Source: an uncultured Roseibium sp.
Lineage (GTDB): Bacteria > Pseudomonadota > Alphaproteobacteria > Rhizobiales > Stappiaceae
Direction: 5' to 3'
Length of the DNA stretch: 64,000 nt
NCBI RefSeq assembly: GCF_947499295.1
Contig: NZ_CANMNP010000020.1
Span: 62,001 to 126,000 of the forward strand
Shown: piece after piece, positions 1 to 9,307 of the stretch
Numbering within the stretch: position 1 is the stretch's first letter
How the letters are laid out: each line of letters starts with the position of its first letter
The notes under the pieces: model-generated
Told to the model about the DNA's origin: nothing
The model's input: the letters and a program-made list of their open reading frames with translations, nothing else
Databases searched by the model: none
Made by a program: the position numbers and the translations under genes

Positions 1-64
1 CTTTTCCGACATTCGGCAGTACGTTGCGGAACGGTTTGTCGGAATAATTCGGGATCCTGCTCAT
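1..64 (-). CDS. mutB: Methylmalonyl-CoA mutase large (B12-binding) subunit, N-terminal fragment
   Basis: Only the first 21 codons lie inside the window; the gene runs off the left edge. The start codon overlaps the stop of mutA in an ATGA arrangement (positions 61-64), which indicates translational coupling. The visible residues begin MSRIPNYSDKPF, matching the short N-terminal arm expected for the alpha subunit of the heterodimeric mutase. In known enzymes this subunit binds adenosylcobalamin and isomerises (R)-methylmalonyl-CoA to succinyl-CoA. The identification rests on position and a short peptide, so it is likely but not proven here. Confidence 0.75.
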   Translation of the reverse strand, partial: MSRIPNYSDKPFRNVLPNVGK

Positions 65-2073
65 CCCCGGACCTCCAGATCTGTCAGCGCGGTGTCTGCA
101 GCCGTATTGAGCCGCTTGTGCGCGGTCTCAAGCAACGAAAGCAGATCGCAGCCAGCGTAAAGGTATGTGTCAATGCCAGCTTCAGTATAGCTCTTTTCCC
201 GCTCGCCAGGCTTGCCGGCCAGGTAAAGATGGCTCGCGCCGGCCTCCTTGAGCTCAAGAGCGACGGCTATTGCCTCTGTCTCATAAACCGCATCCGATGA
301 CACCAGACACGCCAGCGGTGTGCCGCTTTGCTTGAAAGCAGCAATCAGCTGATCTCGCGTTTCAAACATTTGCGGACCAACGGCCTCTATTCCCCCGGCT
401 GCAAAGGCGTTCACGGACCAGGTCGCCCGTGCCGTAAACTGTGCAAGGCTTCCAAGGCTCGCCAAGAAGATTTTCGGTGGGGACGCGTTCTGTGCTTCGT
501 AGTCTTCTGCAACTGAGCGCAGGCGTTCAAAGGGCTCTGCGATCCGTCCTGTGTCCAGTGTTCTGAGGGACGTGTCGCGTGGCACAAGATCGAGACGCAT
601 TCCAAGCTTGCGAAGAGAGTGCCCCTGCAACGCGAGGGCTTTCAGGGCATTCAGCCTTTCACCGTTTCCAGGTTCCGGCAGATCTCCCGGAGGTGCCTCC
701 AAGTCGCTAATGTCTTGAGGTTTTGTCTGAAGAACCTCAACGGCTTTTTCTGACAGGTCCGGAAACTCGCTGACCCCGGTAACCGGCCTCTTTCGCCGCG
801 CAACTTTCGCCTGCAAATCGGTTCTTGCAGCCTCAATCTGGTCGTGCACCAAACCGGATCGTATTGCGTTGACAAGGCCGCCAGCGGCCTCGATTTCCTG
901 GAAAAGCTTCCAGGCCACTTCGCAAAGACTGTCGGTTCTGCCTTCAATCGCACCTGAACCAGCTGATGGGTCCATGACCTTTGAAAGACTGCTCTCCTCA
1001 AGCAAAATCGACTGGGTGTTGCGAGCAATTCTGCGCGCAAATGCATCGGGCAAACCAACTGCGAGCGTGTGCGGCAGCACACAAATACTGTCCGCTCCAC
1101 CGACGCCGGCTGCAAAGGTTGCAACAGTGTTTCTCAGCAAATTGACCCAAGGGTCTCTTTGCGTGAGCATTCTGAAAGACGTGCTCATGTGCAGCTGCAT
1201 AGAACTTTGCGGCAACCCAGCACCATCCAGAACGCAGGCCCACAGAGCGCGGACGGCGCGAGCTTTCGCAATGGTCCCGAATTGATCAGCTTCTGCAATC
1301 AAGCTCATTGAGATGCGGTCCGACCAGTTCTCCGGCGGGAGATGCGTGTCTTCCAGCATTCGAAGGTGTGCAGCCGCGGACGCCAGAACAAGTGCCAGCT
1401 CTTGTGCAGGTGTTGCCCCGGCTTCGTGCCAAACACGGCCATCGGCCTTCATCAGGCGAACCGGGCTGCCCAACCCATGCGCAGCCCCGACAGCATCACG
1501 AAAATGCCGAAAGACATGTTCCATATCTTCAAGCGCAACACCGTTCTCTGCAATCCAGCTGTAGGGATCGAACCCTGCTGTGATGTTCACGGTCGCTGGA
1601 TCGAGTCCTTGCTTCTCAAGATGGGCGAACAGCGCTGCAAGAACCGGCATGTTCTCACGGCCTGCGTCGAACCTGAGACTGATCAGGTCCAATTGAACGT
1701 CTTTCAGCAGCGTTTCAATGGAAGCGAGATCTTCCACTTGAATGCCGCTACCATAAGAGCTCGATGCCCCGAAGAAAATGAGATCAAGGCCGCTCGCGCC
1801 ACCGTTGAGGTCATCAAGGATCTGCAGATTGGCCTCGGAAGGATCGGGGATGTCTATCCTTTGGACAACGCTCCAGTCAGCATCACCCGCGCGCAACAGC
1901 TTCGAAGCCGTATCAGAGCGCCGAGGATAAAGCGGCGCCGTATCGAAGCCATCCTCAGTTTGCCCAAACAGCCGGTCTCTCGACTGGCCCTTCAGTGCCT
2001 TGTCGACGGATGCCCACCAGGCGTCTTCATCGGCGCTGTAAAAGCTGTCGGGTCCGGTGAAACTGTTCGGCAT
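61..2073 (-). CDS. mutA: Methylmalonyl-CoA mutase small (beta) subunit
   Basis: This 670-residue protein has the expected length and layout of the small subunit: an N-terminal TIM-barrel-like region (about 1-470) followed by a degenerate cobalamin-binding-like domain (about 530-670). The C-terminal domain has no DxHxxG motif where the large subunit has its B12-ligand histidine, as is usual for the beta subunit, which is structural. A good ribosome site (AGGGAGA) lies about 8 bases before the ATG. The mutB start overlaps the stop, so the pair forms an operon. It works in propionate, odd-chain and branched-chain degradation; meaB about 9 kb away encodes the chaperone GTPase of the same enzyme. 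Confidence 0.93.
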   Translation of the reverse strand: MPNSFTGPDSFYSADEDAWWASVDKALKGQSRDRLFGQTEDGFDTAPLYPRRSDTASKLLRAGDADWSVVQRIDIPDPSEANLQILDDLNGGASGLDLIFFGASSSYGSGIQVEDLASIETLLKDVQLDLISLRFDAGRENMPVLAALFAHLEKQGLDPATVNITAGFDPYSWIAENGVALEDMEHVFRHFRDAVGAAHGLGSPVRLMKADGRVWHEAGATPAQELALVLASAAAHLRMLEDTHLPPENWSDRISMSLIAEADQFGTIAKARAVRALWACVLDGAGLPQSSMQLHMSTSFRMLTQRDPWVNLLRNTVATFAAGVGGADSICVLPHTLAVGLPDAFARRIARNTQSILLEESSLSKVMDPSAGSGAIEGRTDSLCEVAWKLFQEIEAAGGLVNAIRSGLVHDQIEAARTDLQAKVARRKRPVTGVSEFPDLSEKAVEVLQTKPQDISDLEAPPGDLPEPGNGERLNALKALALQGHSLRKLGMRLDLVPRDTSLRTLDTGRIAEPFERLRSVAEDYEAQNASPPKIFLASLGSLAQFTARATWSVNAFAAGGIEAVGPQMFETRDQLIAAFKQSGTPLACLVSSDAVYETEAIAVALELKEAGASHLYLAGKPGEREKSYTEAGIDTYLYAGCDLLSLLETAHKRLNTAADTALTDLEVRG

Positions 2074-2620
2074 TTCAAACTCTCCCTGACCGATTACTAC
2101 CTTGAAAGGTCCGGTCGCAAGTCTCGTTTTAGTCGCTCGCTACAAGGCTTGGCAACTCAGCAGAAAGGGTAGGTTCGCCGCTTCCAACAGCTGTTGACCG
2201 TCAACATTGCCGGCAAGATCGCGAACACTAGAAGAGTGTTTGCTGGAGCTCGTTCAATAATGCTGGTTCCCGGCACCAAGATTTTTTCGAAGTTCTGAGT
2301 CGATCTTGCATCGCTTCAGATCGACATCTTTCGAGCCACGCAACAAAAATTGCAGAGATGCATAGTAACTTGCCAATTTTTTGGCGGAATAAGCAAACTT
2401 TGCCAGTTTTCCCTATTGGTACGATCAACAATTGTATTGTAGCGTAATGGTGCCGACGCATGGGAAGTTCTACCCTTATAATAAATGCGCGGCATTCGGG
2501 TTCAGTCCTCTTCTCGACAGGGTTTAGGCGGAACGCGTTACTAACCCATCGGCGGACGAAATCGGCTTGCGCCCTTCGTTCGCAAAAAAAGCGGCGCAAA
2601 AGCCGCAAAGGATGTGCACA
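2074..2620. promoter_or_regulatory. Divergent intergenic region between mutA and the LuxR-type gene
   Basis: These roughly 550 bases hold no convincing gene; the longer frames here lack ribosome sites and protein-like composition. The region must contain the mutA promoter (minus strand) and that of the LuxR-type gene (plus). A perfect TATAAT lies at 2477-2482, but no good -35 element stands 16-18 bases before it. A small inverted repeat, ACAAT-TGT-ATTGT at 2428-2440, lies just upstream and could be an operator. A possible regulatory link between the LuxR protein and mutAB is inference from divergence only. Confidence 0.4.
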
Positions 2621-3322
2621 ATGCTTGATCAGACAGAACTAAAGAGCAAACTGAGAGCAATTTCTGAAGCCAACGCAGCGCACCATGTACTCGACATTCT
2701 CGAGTCAAATCTGCGCCGCATGGGGGCTACCCACATACTGATCACCGGTCTGCCTATGCCAAACCGGCCGATTGACAACCTGGTGCAGCGTTTTCGCTGG
2801 CCCGATCAGCGCAATGACGGCATCGAAAGCACTTCGCTTTCGGCCAATGACAGCGCATTAATGCTGGGCCTCGGCTCGAACAGAGCACGCGTCTGGACCA
2901 TCACGGCAGGCGACATGGAACATTCCGATCTCCTGGCTTCTGCAGGTGAAAGCAGCCAGATTGTCGTTGTTCCCGTAACCGAACTTTATCCGTTCCAGGC
3001 CTTTGTCTTTGCAAGCGGCCCTTCGCTTCAGGTCAACAAGTATGATCTTTCGAACCTCGAAGTCCTTGCCGCTGCGGCCTTCTCCAGGCTGCGTGAGCTC
3101 GGTGTCGTGTCAGGACAGCGCCCTGGAGCTCTTTCGACACGCGAACGCAGAGTGCTTGAACTGACGGCCTATGGCAAAACGGCCGGTGAAATCGCCGACG
3201 TTCTCGATATTTCACAACGCACCGTTCATGCCCACCTGCAAAATGCCAGCGTGAAGCTGAACGCCTCCAACAAGACACACACAGTTGTCGAGGCACTGCG
3301 CTACGGGCAGATCAGCGTTTAG
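2621..3322 (+). CDS. LuxR-family transcriptional regulator (orphan/solo type)
   Basis: The 233-residue protein carries a clear LuxR/GerE helix-turn-helix at its C-terminus (about 170-230: LSTRERRVLEL, GKTAGEIADVL, RTVHAHLQNA). The N-terminal 160 residues resemble the sensor domain of LuxR-type quorum regulators in length and position, but the W-x3-Y...D-P signature of acyl-homoserine-lactone binders is not visible, and no luxI-like gene is nearby. An orphan regulator with another ligand is therefore likely. I chose the ATG at 2621 because AAAGGA stands 8 bases upstream; an ATG 9 bases earlier is too close to that site. It is divergent from mutA. Confidence 0.85.
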   Translation: MLDQTELKSKLRAISEANAAHHVLDILESNLRRMGATHILITGLPMPNRPIDNLVQRFRWPDQRNDGIESTSLSANDSALMLGLGSNRARVWTITAGDMEHSDLLASAGESSQIVVVPVTELYPFQAFVFASGPSLQVNKYDLSNLEVLAAAAFSRLRELGVVSGQRPGALSTRERRVLELTAYGKTAGEIADVLDISQRTVHAHLQNASVKLNASNKTHTVVEALRYGQISV

Positions 3323-3365
3323 ACATACTTGATCGCACCAGCAAAACTGGTTACGGCTTCACAAC

Positions 3366-3395
3366 AAAAAAGGCGCGCAAATTGCGCGCCTTTTT
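3366..3395. terminator. Bidirectional rho-independent terminator
   Basis: A perfect stem (AAAAAGGCGCGCAA and its complement) is flanked by A-runs on one side and T-runs on the other. It lies between the 3' ends of the LuxR gene (plus) and the DUF4332 gene (minus), so it can stop transcription from both sides. Confidence 0.93.
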
Positions 3396-3425
3396 CTTTC
3401 AAAATCAAATCACTACCGAGATTTC

Positions 3426-3833
3426 TTAATAATTCATCATAGGAGGCAGTTCTTTCGCCTGCTCCACCCATTTGGTGACCTGTGATTCACTCGGAACCTG
3501 GCGCACGAGTTTTTTGTCCTCGTTGACCTCTTGCATCTTGGCTGCAAGATTGGCTGCGTTACGGTGCTTAAGTTCCTTCACCGTATCGACACCAGCGGCC
3601 TCCAGAAGTTCGGAATACTCTTCACCGACACCGCTGATACGCATCAGATCGGCCATATTGGCCCATTTCAAAATGCGCTTGCCTTCAATACCCGTCTCGT
3701 CTTCAAGCGCTTTACGGCCCTTCGGATCCTTGGCACGCTCCAGATAAGCTTCGGTCGTCTTGATACCGAGCTCACCAAGCTTGGCAGCATATGTCGGGCC
3801 GATGCCCTCGATTTCGTCGATGGAATAAGCCAT
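3426..3833 (-). CDS. DUF4332 helix-hairpin-helix-like protein
   Basis: The 135-residue protein contains two copies of a helix-hairpin-helix-like motif: IEGIGPTYAAKLGELGI near the start and ISGVGEEYSELLEAAGV in the middle, each followed by a helical stretch. This is the DUF4332 pattern, related to the tandem HhH fold of DNA-binding and nuclease-associated proteins. I place the start at the ATG of MAYSIDE because GGGAG lies about 10 bases upstream; a TTG ten codons earlier is less likely. The molecular role is unknown; nucleic-acid or protein binding is inferred from the motif. A related small gene follows upstream on the same strand. Confidence 0.8.
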   Translation of the reverse strand: MAYSIDEIEGIGPTYAAKLGELGIKTTEAYLERAKDPKGRKALEDETGIEGKRILKWANMADLMRISGVGEEYSELLEAAGVDTVKELKHRNAANLAAKMQEVNEDKKLVRQVPSESQVTKWVEQAKELPPMMNY

Positions 3834-3879
3834 CCGCACAGTACTCCCTAAATCAACCGGCAACCGAACCCTGGGACAG

Positions 3880-4272
3880 TCATAGGATTTGGCTCAGCCC
3901 CGGAATTTGTGAAACCACGTCATCCACAACATCGTCCCCCGCTTTTTCCTTAGCATAGGAAATGAGTTCTTTGGCAACACTTTGAACACCGTCCATATCG
4001 AGACCGGCACTATTCAACTCATTGAGAGCTGCCATGGCACCCATGCCACCGCCCATCATGCTGCCGAGGCCGCCCAGAAGACCTCCGCCACCGCCATTCT
4101 CTTCGCGTGCGTCCACCAGGGCCTGCGCTCCAGGAAGAGCATCAAAGATGAGCTGCATCTTGTCCTCAGGGCCTTCCTTGTTCAGGAAACCGAGAATAAT
4201 GCCGACAGCATTGGTCGCCATGCCTTCGTCGATTCCTGCAGCTGCCATGATGCGATTGATGAGCTCTTCCAT
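3880..4272 (-). CDS. Small glycine-rich protein, DUF2780/DUF2267-like
   Basis: The 130-residue protein has an N-terminal helical segment (about 1-50: IDEGMATNAVGIILGFLNKEG), a central glycine and methionine-rich linker (about 60-80, GGGGGLLGGLGSMMGGG), and a C-terminal helical segment ending in DDVVSQIPGLSQIL. This three-part layout resembles the VcgC/VcgE (DUF2780) group of small bacterial proteins of unknown function. There is no signal peptide or membrane helix. It lies 47 bases upstream of the DUF4332 gene on the same strand, so the two may be co-transcribed. The function is not known and the family call is tentative. Confidence 0.7.
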   Translation of the reverse strand: MEELINRIMAAAGIDEGMATNAVGIILGFLNKEGPEDKMQLIFDALPGAQALVDAREENGGGGGLLGGLGSMMGGGMGAMAALNELNSAGLDMDGVQSVAKELISYAKEKAGDDVVDDVVSQIPGLSQIL

Positions 4273-4445
4273 GTCGTTCTCCTAAAGCATTTCCTGCACC
4301 ACAGACTTCCCGGTGCGAGTCAGACACCTCTATACAGGTCCGAAATTGGTTCCGTCGATGGGATAACACATCGCATGCGCGCATTTTTGAAAAGGCTTTG
4401 CTAGGCTGGCGTAAATCAATCGGATTCGAAGGAGGTCGGTGGGAC

Positions 4446-6005
4446 GTGAAGGCAAAGGACAGTATCTTTATCGGTGCAAGCGGCAAGAATGAAACGCTGG
4501 CTCTTAAACTTGCAAATCGACACGGCCTGATCGCCGGTGCCACCGGGACCGGCAAAACCGTTTCCCTTCAGATTTTGGCAGAGGGATTTTCAAAGGCTGG
4601 CGTGCCCGTGTTTTGCGCCGATATCAAGGGAGACCTGTCCGGTCTTGCCGCCGAAGGTGTGTCAAAGGACTTCCTGGAAAAGCGTGCCAAGGAAGTTGGT
4701 TTGAGCAAAAGCTACGAATACAAGGCTTTTCCATCCGTCTTTTGGGATTTGCTTGGCGAACAGGGGCATCCGATCCGCACAACAGTTTCTGAAATCGGAC
4801 CGTTGCTGCTGGCCCGGCTTCTGGAACTCAACGACACGCAGGAAGGCGTGCTCAACGTTCTCTTTGAGCTTGCGGATGACGAAGGCATGTTGCTCCTGGA
4901 TCTGAAGGATCTGCGCGCCATGCTTACCCATGTCGCGGAAAGGGCATCGGAGCTTTCTTCCGTCTATGGCAATGTTTCCAAATCATCCGTTGGCGCTATA
5001 CAGCGCCGCCTCCTGGTGCTTGAACGCCAGGGGGGAGAAAACTTTTTCGGCGAACCCGCGCTCGACATCCGCGACTTTATCCGCACGGCACCTGATGGTC
5101 GTGGCATCGTCAACATTCTGGCGGCCGACAAACTAATGACGTCACCTCGCCTATACGGCGTCTTTCTCTTGTGGTTGCTGTCTGAACTGTTTGAAGAATT
5201 GCCGGAAGTCGGTGACCCGGAAAAACCGAAGCTTGTGTTCTTCTTTGACGAAGCCCACCTGCTTTTCAGTGACGCTCCCAAAGCTCTCGTCGAGAAAGTC
5301 GAGCAGGTTGTGAGACTGATACGCTCAAAGGGTGTCGGCGTCTATTTCGTGACACAGAACCCTCTCGATATTCCCGAAACGGTGCTGGCGCAGCTGGGCA
5401 ACCGCGTTCAGCACGCTCTTCGTGCTTTTACGCCAAGAGACCAGAAAGCCGTCAGAGCAGCGGCGGAAACCTTCCGGCCCAACCCGGACCTCGACACGGA
5501 ACGTGTCATCACTGAGCTCGGCGTCGGAGAGGCCCTGGTTTCAACGCTGGAAGGCAAAGGTATCCCGTCTATCGTTCAACGCACGCTAATACGGCCTCCC
5601 TCGTCTCGACTTGGCCCTATCAAAAAAGGTGAACGTCGATCCTTGATCCAGTCCAGTCCAATATTCGGTCTCTATGAACGCACCAGGGACAGGACGTCAG
5701 CCTATGAGATCCTCATGGGCCGGGCCGAAGAAGAACAGCGGCAGGAGCAGCGCCGCCGCGACAAGGAAGACAGCTACGCCAAAAAACACGGCGAGCCGCG
5801 CCGTTCCCGGTCCGGATTCCAGCTACCTGACTTTGGCCGCGATGACCGACCACGCAGAGACAGCCGGCAACGCAGCAGCCGTCGGCGCAGTCAGCGCGAT
5901 ACCGTGCTGGAAGCAGGTTTGAAATCTGCGGCGAGAAGCCTGGGCACTTCGCTCGGAAAGGCTCTTGTGAGAGGACTTCTCGGTTCACTCAAGCGCGGCA
6001 ACTGA
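4446..6005 (+). CDS. HerA-like ATPase / helicase (DUF853, YjgR-like)
   Basis: The 519-residue protein has a Walker A GATGTGKT at 31-38, a Walker B region LVFFFDEAHLLF near 260-270 and a downstream sensor TQNPLDIP, in the order typical of the HerA/FtsK-like ATPases of the DUF853 (YjgR) group. The C-terminal 90 residues are rich in Arg, Lys, Glu and Ser and look disordered. The start is GTG at 4446, set by a strong GGAGGT 9 bases upstream; an in-frame TTG 16 codons earlier is less likely. No NurA nuclease gene is adjacent, so a role in end resection is not supported; the substrate is unknown. The CDF gene follows 5 bases after the stop. Confidence 0.9.
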   Translation: MKAKDSIFIGASGKNETLALKLANRHGLIAGATGTGKTVSLQILAEGFSKAGVPVFCADIKGDLSGLAAEGVSKDFLEKRAKEVGLSKSYEYKAFPSVFWDLLGEQGHPIRTTVSEIGPLLLARLLELNDTQEGVLNVLFELADDEGMLLLDLKDLRAMLTHVAERASELSSVYGNVSKSSVGAIQRRLLVLERQGGENFFGEPALDIRDFIRTAPDGRGIVNILAADKLMTSPRLYGVFLLWLLSELFEELPEVGDPEKPKLVFFFDEAHLLFSDAPKALVEKVEQVVRLIRSKGVGVYFVTQNPLDIPETVLAQLGNRVQHALRAFTPRDQKAVRAAAETFRPNPDLDTERVITELGVGEALVSTLEGKGIPSIVQRTLIRPPSSRLGPIKKGERRSLIQSSPIFGLYERTRDRTSAYEILMGRAEEEQRQEQRRRDKEDSYAKKHGEPRRSRSGFQLPDFGRDDRPRRDSRQRSSRRRSQRDTVLEAGLKSAARSLGTSLGKALVRGLLGSLKRGN

Positions 6006-6010
6006 CACAA

Positions 6011-6973
6011 ATGCCCGCCAAGTCACCTTCGCCGAACGATATTGAACGTCGCGCGCTTGGCATTTCAAAATGGTCCAATCTCTTCATGGCCGCGGCCGGG
6101 ATCTTGACAGCATGGCTGTCAAGATCGGATGCCATGCTCGTGGACGGCCTCTATTCAGCAGTCAATTTCGTCTCGGCCATTGCAGCGGCACGGATTGGCG
6201 CCAGGGTCGGACTCCCTCCGACGCGGAGCCGTCCCTGGGGACAGGATTTCGACGAGGTTCTTTATGTAACCTTTCGAAGCCTCATCCTGATTGGCGTACT
6301 GGTCTTTGCCGCAATCATCTCCTGCACCAAGATCTGGACCTTTTTCAACGGCGGCACGGTTCCCGAACTCGTCTTCGGACCGATAGCGATTTATGCCGTT
6401 GTCATCGTCGCGATTTGCCTGGGGCTGGCTTACAATTTTCATCGCGCTTACCGCTTAACCGGGCGCCGCAGTGAAATATTGCGTACCGAAGCTAGGGCAG
6501 CGCTTATTGACGGCGCCTTGAGCATTGGTTCCGGAGCAGCGCTTCTATCCTTGCCATTCCTCAAGGGCACCCCGCTGGCACCTTACGTCCCGATCGGTGA
6601 CGCGGTTATCGTCCTGGCTCTGATCCTTGCCATCATCTGGCAACCGCTCTCGACTTTTCGCAAGACTTTGGCTGACCTTGCAGGCGTCAGTGCACCAAGT
6701 GGCACTCACACCAAAGCCACCCGAACCGCGCGCGACCTGGCGGGTGAATATGGCTTTCATTTTCACCGTGCGGCTGCGCTTCAGGCGGGGCGCATGCACT
6801 TTGTTGCCGTCTACATAAACCCTGAGCGAGCCGTGGTTGCGAGTGAAATCGATGCATATCGAGATACTTTGTCGGCAAGGCTGGAAGACAGGATCGGCCC
6901 CACGCGCGTGGAAGTCATAGTGACGGCGAACGATCTTCTGGAAAAGAAGACGCCAAACAGCCGGCCTTCCTGA
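6011..6973 (+). CDS. Cation diffusion facilitator (CDF) family transporter
   Basis: The 320-residue protein shows about five or six hydrophobic segments and the paired metal-site signatures of CDF proteins: DAMLVDGLYS in the second helix and ALIDGALS with IGDAVIV in the fifth/sixth region. A cytoplasmic C-terminal domain (about 225-310) follows. Family members export divalent cations such as zinc, iron, cobalt or manganese in exchange for protons. The D-x3-D pattern is present but the metal cannot be deduced. It starts 5 bases after the HerA-like gene, so the two are likely one transcript, although no functional link is known. Confidence 0.87.
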   Translation: MPAKSPSPNDIERRALGISKWSNLFMAAAGILTAWLSRSDAMLVDGLYSAVNFVSAIAAARIGARVGLPPTRSRPWGQDFDEVLYVTFRSLILIGVLVFAAIISCTKIWTFFNGGTVPELVFGPIAIYAVVIVAICLGLAYNFHRAYRLTGRRSEILRTEARAALIDGALSIGSGAALLSLPFLKGTPLAPYVPIGDAVIVLALILAIIWQPLSTFRKTLADLAGVSAPSGTHTKATRTARDLAGEYGFHFHRAAALQAGRMHFVAVYINPERAVVASEIDAYRDTLSARLEDRIGPTRVEVIVTANDLLEKKTPNSRPS

Positions 6974-7121
6974 CTGCGACTTAGCGGGAATTTGGGAAAG
7001 GTCGCCGTCGCAAAGGAATATCCAATTGCACTGAACGCCCGGTTGTGGCCTGTTAGGCGTTTCTGTAGGAGCTTGAGTCCCTCGGGCTTCGTGCAATCTG
7101 TTCCAATATCGGGGATCCGTT

Positions 7122-8510
7122 ATGAGTTCCATCGACAAGGTTCTGGCGCGCATCGACGCCAACCTAGACACCAGCCTTGACCGTCTCTTTGACCTGCTGA
7201 AGATCAAGAGCATCTCCACCGATCCTGAGTTCAAGGCACCTTGCCGCCATGCCGCAGAATGGTTGGCGAAGGAGCTGACGGAAATCGGCATCGGAGCCTC
7301 TGTGCGCGATACGGCCGGACACCCCATGGTCGTCGGTCACAAGAAGTCCGGAAAGCCAGGGCCTCACGTACTCTTCTACGGGCACTACGACGTGCAACCG
7401 GTGGACCCGCTGGAGCTCTGGAAAAATGATCCGTTCGAGCCCAGCATCGAAACGAAGGATGATGGCACCAAGATTATTGTCGCTCGAGGCTCCTCTGACG
7501 ACAAAGGTCAGCTGATGACCTTTGTCGAGGCCGCTCGCGCATTCATAGCCGAAACAGGCGACTTGCCCGTCGATGTGACCATCTTATTCGAAGGTGAAGA
7601 AGAGTCCGGTTCTCCCTCTCTCCAGCCCTTCCTGCAGTCACACAAGGACGAACTGTCTTGCGACCTCGCCCTCGTCTGCGACACCGGTATGTGGGACGCG
7701 AAAACACCGGCCATTGCAGTCATGCTGCGTGGCATGGTTGGCGATGAGATCATCGTCAGGGCCGCCAGCCGGGATCTCCACTCAGGCATGTATGGCGGTT
7801 CCGCACAGAACCCCAATCACATCGTGGCAGATGTCATTGCCGGTCTTCATGATGCCAACGGCAAAGTCACCCTGCCCGGTTTCTATGACGGCGTCATCGA
7901 AATGCCGGAAAATGTAAAGGCACTCTGGGAAACACTCGGTTTCTCGGTGGAGGAATTCCTCGGCGATGTCGGTTTGAAATATCCACGCGGGGAAAACGAT
8001 CGAACACCGCTGGAGCATCTGTGGACTCGGCCAACAGTTGAAGTGAACGGCATGTGGGGCGGCTACCAGGGAGCCGGCTCGAAAACCGTGATCCCCGCAG
8101 AAGCACACGCCAAGTTCACCTTCCGTCTTGTCGGAGACCAGGACCCGGACAAGGTTCAGGAATCATTCCGCGCGTATGTACGCTCGAAAATTCCTGAGGA
8201 TTGCAGCGTTGAGTTCATTGCGAAGGATGGCAGTCCGGCACTCAGGCTGGATTTCGATATGCCGGCCCTGGAAAAGGGCAAACGAGCGCTTCACGATGAA
8301 TGGGGCAAGGACACAGCTCTCGTCGGCATGGGCGGTTCAATCCCGATCGTCGGCGACTTCAAACGCCTTTTGGGCATGGACACGCTGATGATCGGTTTTG
8401 GATTGGAAGACGATCAGATCCACTCCCCCAACGAAAAGTACAATCTCACGAGCTTCCACAAGGGCATTCGCTCGTGGGCACGTGTCCTCGACGAATTGTC
8501 AAAGGACTAA
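7122..8510 (+). CDS. M20-family dipeptidase
   Basis: The 462-residue protein has the M20 zinc-peptidase signatures: GHYDVQP with metal ligands H88 and D90, the bridging aspartate in GSSDDKGQ (about 126), and the catalytic EGEEESGS near 157-164. A lid/dimerisation domain is inserted in the middle and a final metal histidine lies in DDQIHSPNE. The length and pattern fit the M20A dipeptidase group related to carnosinase. It likely cleaves dipeptides in the cytoplasm, since no signal peptide is present. A GGGGAT lies about 6 bases before the ATG. It is followed 60 bases later by the LOG gene. Confidence 0.92.
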   Translation: MSSIDKVLARIDANLDTSLDRLFDLLKIKSISTDPEFKAPCRHAAEWLAKELTEIGIGASVRDTAGHPMVVGHKKSGKPGPHVLFYGHYDVQPVDPLELWKNDPFEPSIETKDDGTKIIVARGSSDDKGQLMTFVEAARAFIAETGDLPVDVTILFEGEEESGSPSLQPFLQSHKDELSCDLALVCDTGMWDAKTPAIAVMLRGMVGDEIIVRAASRDLHSGMYGGSAQNPNHIVADVIAGLHDANGKVTLPGFYDGVIEMPENVKALWETLGFSVEEFLGDVGLKYPRGENDRTPLEHLWTRPTVEVNGMWGGYQGAGSKTVIPAEAHAKFTFRLVGDQDPDKVQESFRAYVRSKIPEDCSVEFIAKDGSPALRLDFDMPALEKGKRALHDEWGKDTALVGMGGSIPIVGDFKRLLGMDTLMIGFGLEDDQIHSPNEKYNLTSFHKGIRSWARVLDELSKD

Positions 8511-8570
8511 AAACCTGATCAACGGCCGTGTCGGGTGTCGGCACGGCACAGCGCCATGGAGAAGGCATTC

Positions 8571-9152
8571 ATGAAATCCATCTGCGTTTTTTGCGGCTCC
8601 AGCTATGGCGCTCAGGAAGCCTATGGCCACGCGGCCAAGGAGACCGGCCGCGTGATTGCGGAAAACGGCTATCGACTGGTTTATGGCGGTGCCAAGGTTG
8701 GCCTGATGGGGACAGTCGCAGATGCAGCCCTGGAAGCAGGCGGCGAGGTAATCGGCGTGCTGCCACGCTCACTGCAGGAGAAGGAAATCGGCCACGAGGG
8801 CCTGAACGAGTTGTACCTTGTCGGGTCCATGCATGAGCGCAAGGCGCTTATGGCTGATTTGTCGGACGCCTTCGTTGCTCTTCCTGGCGGCGTTGGCACA
8901 CTTGAGGAAATCTTTGAGGTCTGGACCTGGGGTCAGCTTGGCTATCACCAAAAACCGTGTGGATTTTTGAACATTGAAGGATATTACGATCAGCTGGTCG
9001 CGTTCCTTGATCATCAGACCCAGGAAGCTTTCACAAAACAAGCGATGCGCGACATGGTTCAAATTTCCGTCTCGCCGTTGGACCTGATCGGAAAATTCGA
9101 AAACTACAGTCCTCCTTCCACCCCTAAGTGGATCAAGAGGGACGAAACCTGA
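8571..9152 (+). CDS. LOG-family (TIGR00730) nucleotide 5'-monophosphate phosphoribohydrolase
   Basis: The 193-residue Rossmann-fold protein has the family motifs ICVFCGSS (4-11), MHERK (88-92) and PGGVGTLEE (105-113). Family members hydrolyse cytokinin riboside monophosphates or other nucleoside monophosphates at the N-glycosidic bond; the substrate in a bacterium such as this is not certain. The older label 'lysine decarboxylase' for this family is wrong for most members. I place the start at 8571 because GGAGAAGG stands about 8 bases upstream; an ATG five codons earlier overlaps that site. Confidence 0.92.
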   Translation: MKSICVFCGSSYGAQEAYGHAAKETGRVIAENGYRLVYGGAKVGLMGTVADAALEAGGEVIGVLPRSLQEKEIGHEGLNELYLVGSMHERKALMADLSDAFVALPGGVGTLEEIFEVWTWGQLGYHQKPCGFLNIEGYYDQLVAFLDHQTQEAFTKQAMRDMVQISVSPLDLIGKFENYSPPSTPKWIKRDET

Positions 9153-9307
9153 CCATCCATCTTGTCCGATACCGCCAAGCCGCTACGGAAAGCGATACGA
9201 ACTTTCCACAGGGGTGCGACCGGTCTTTGCAAACAAGACGTTAGTTGCTAAGTCCTCTGTCAATCGCGCGCACTATTGTGCCGCAACACCCTGTTCGAGA
9301 TTGTTTT

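Noticed and set aside
2228..2608. Minus-strand frame of 126 codons between mutA and the LuxR gene
   Set aside because: No ribosome site, and it covers the region needed for promoters; composition is not convincing.
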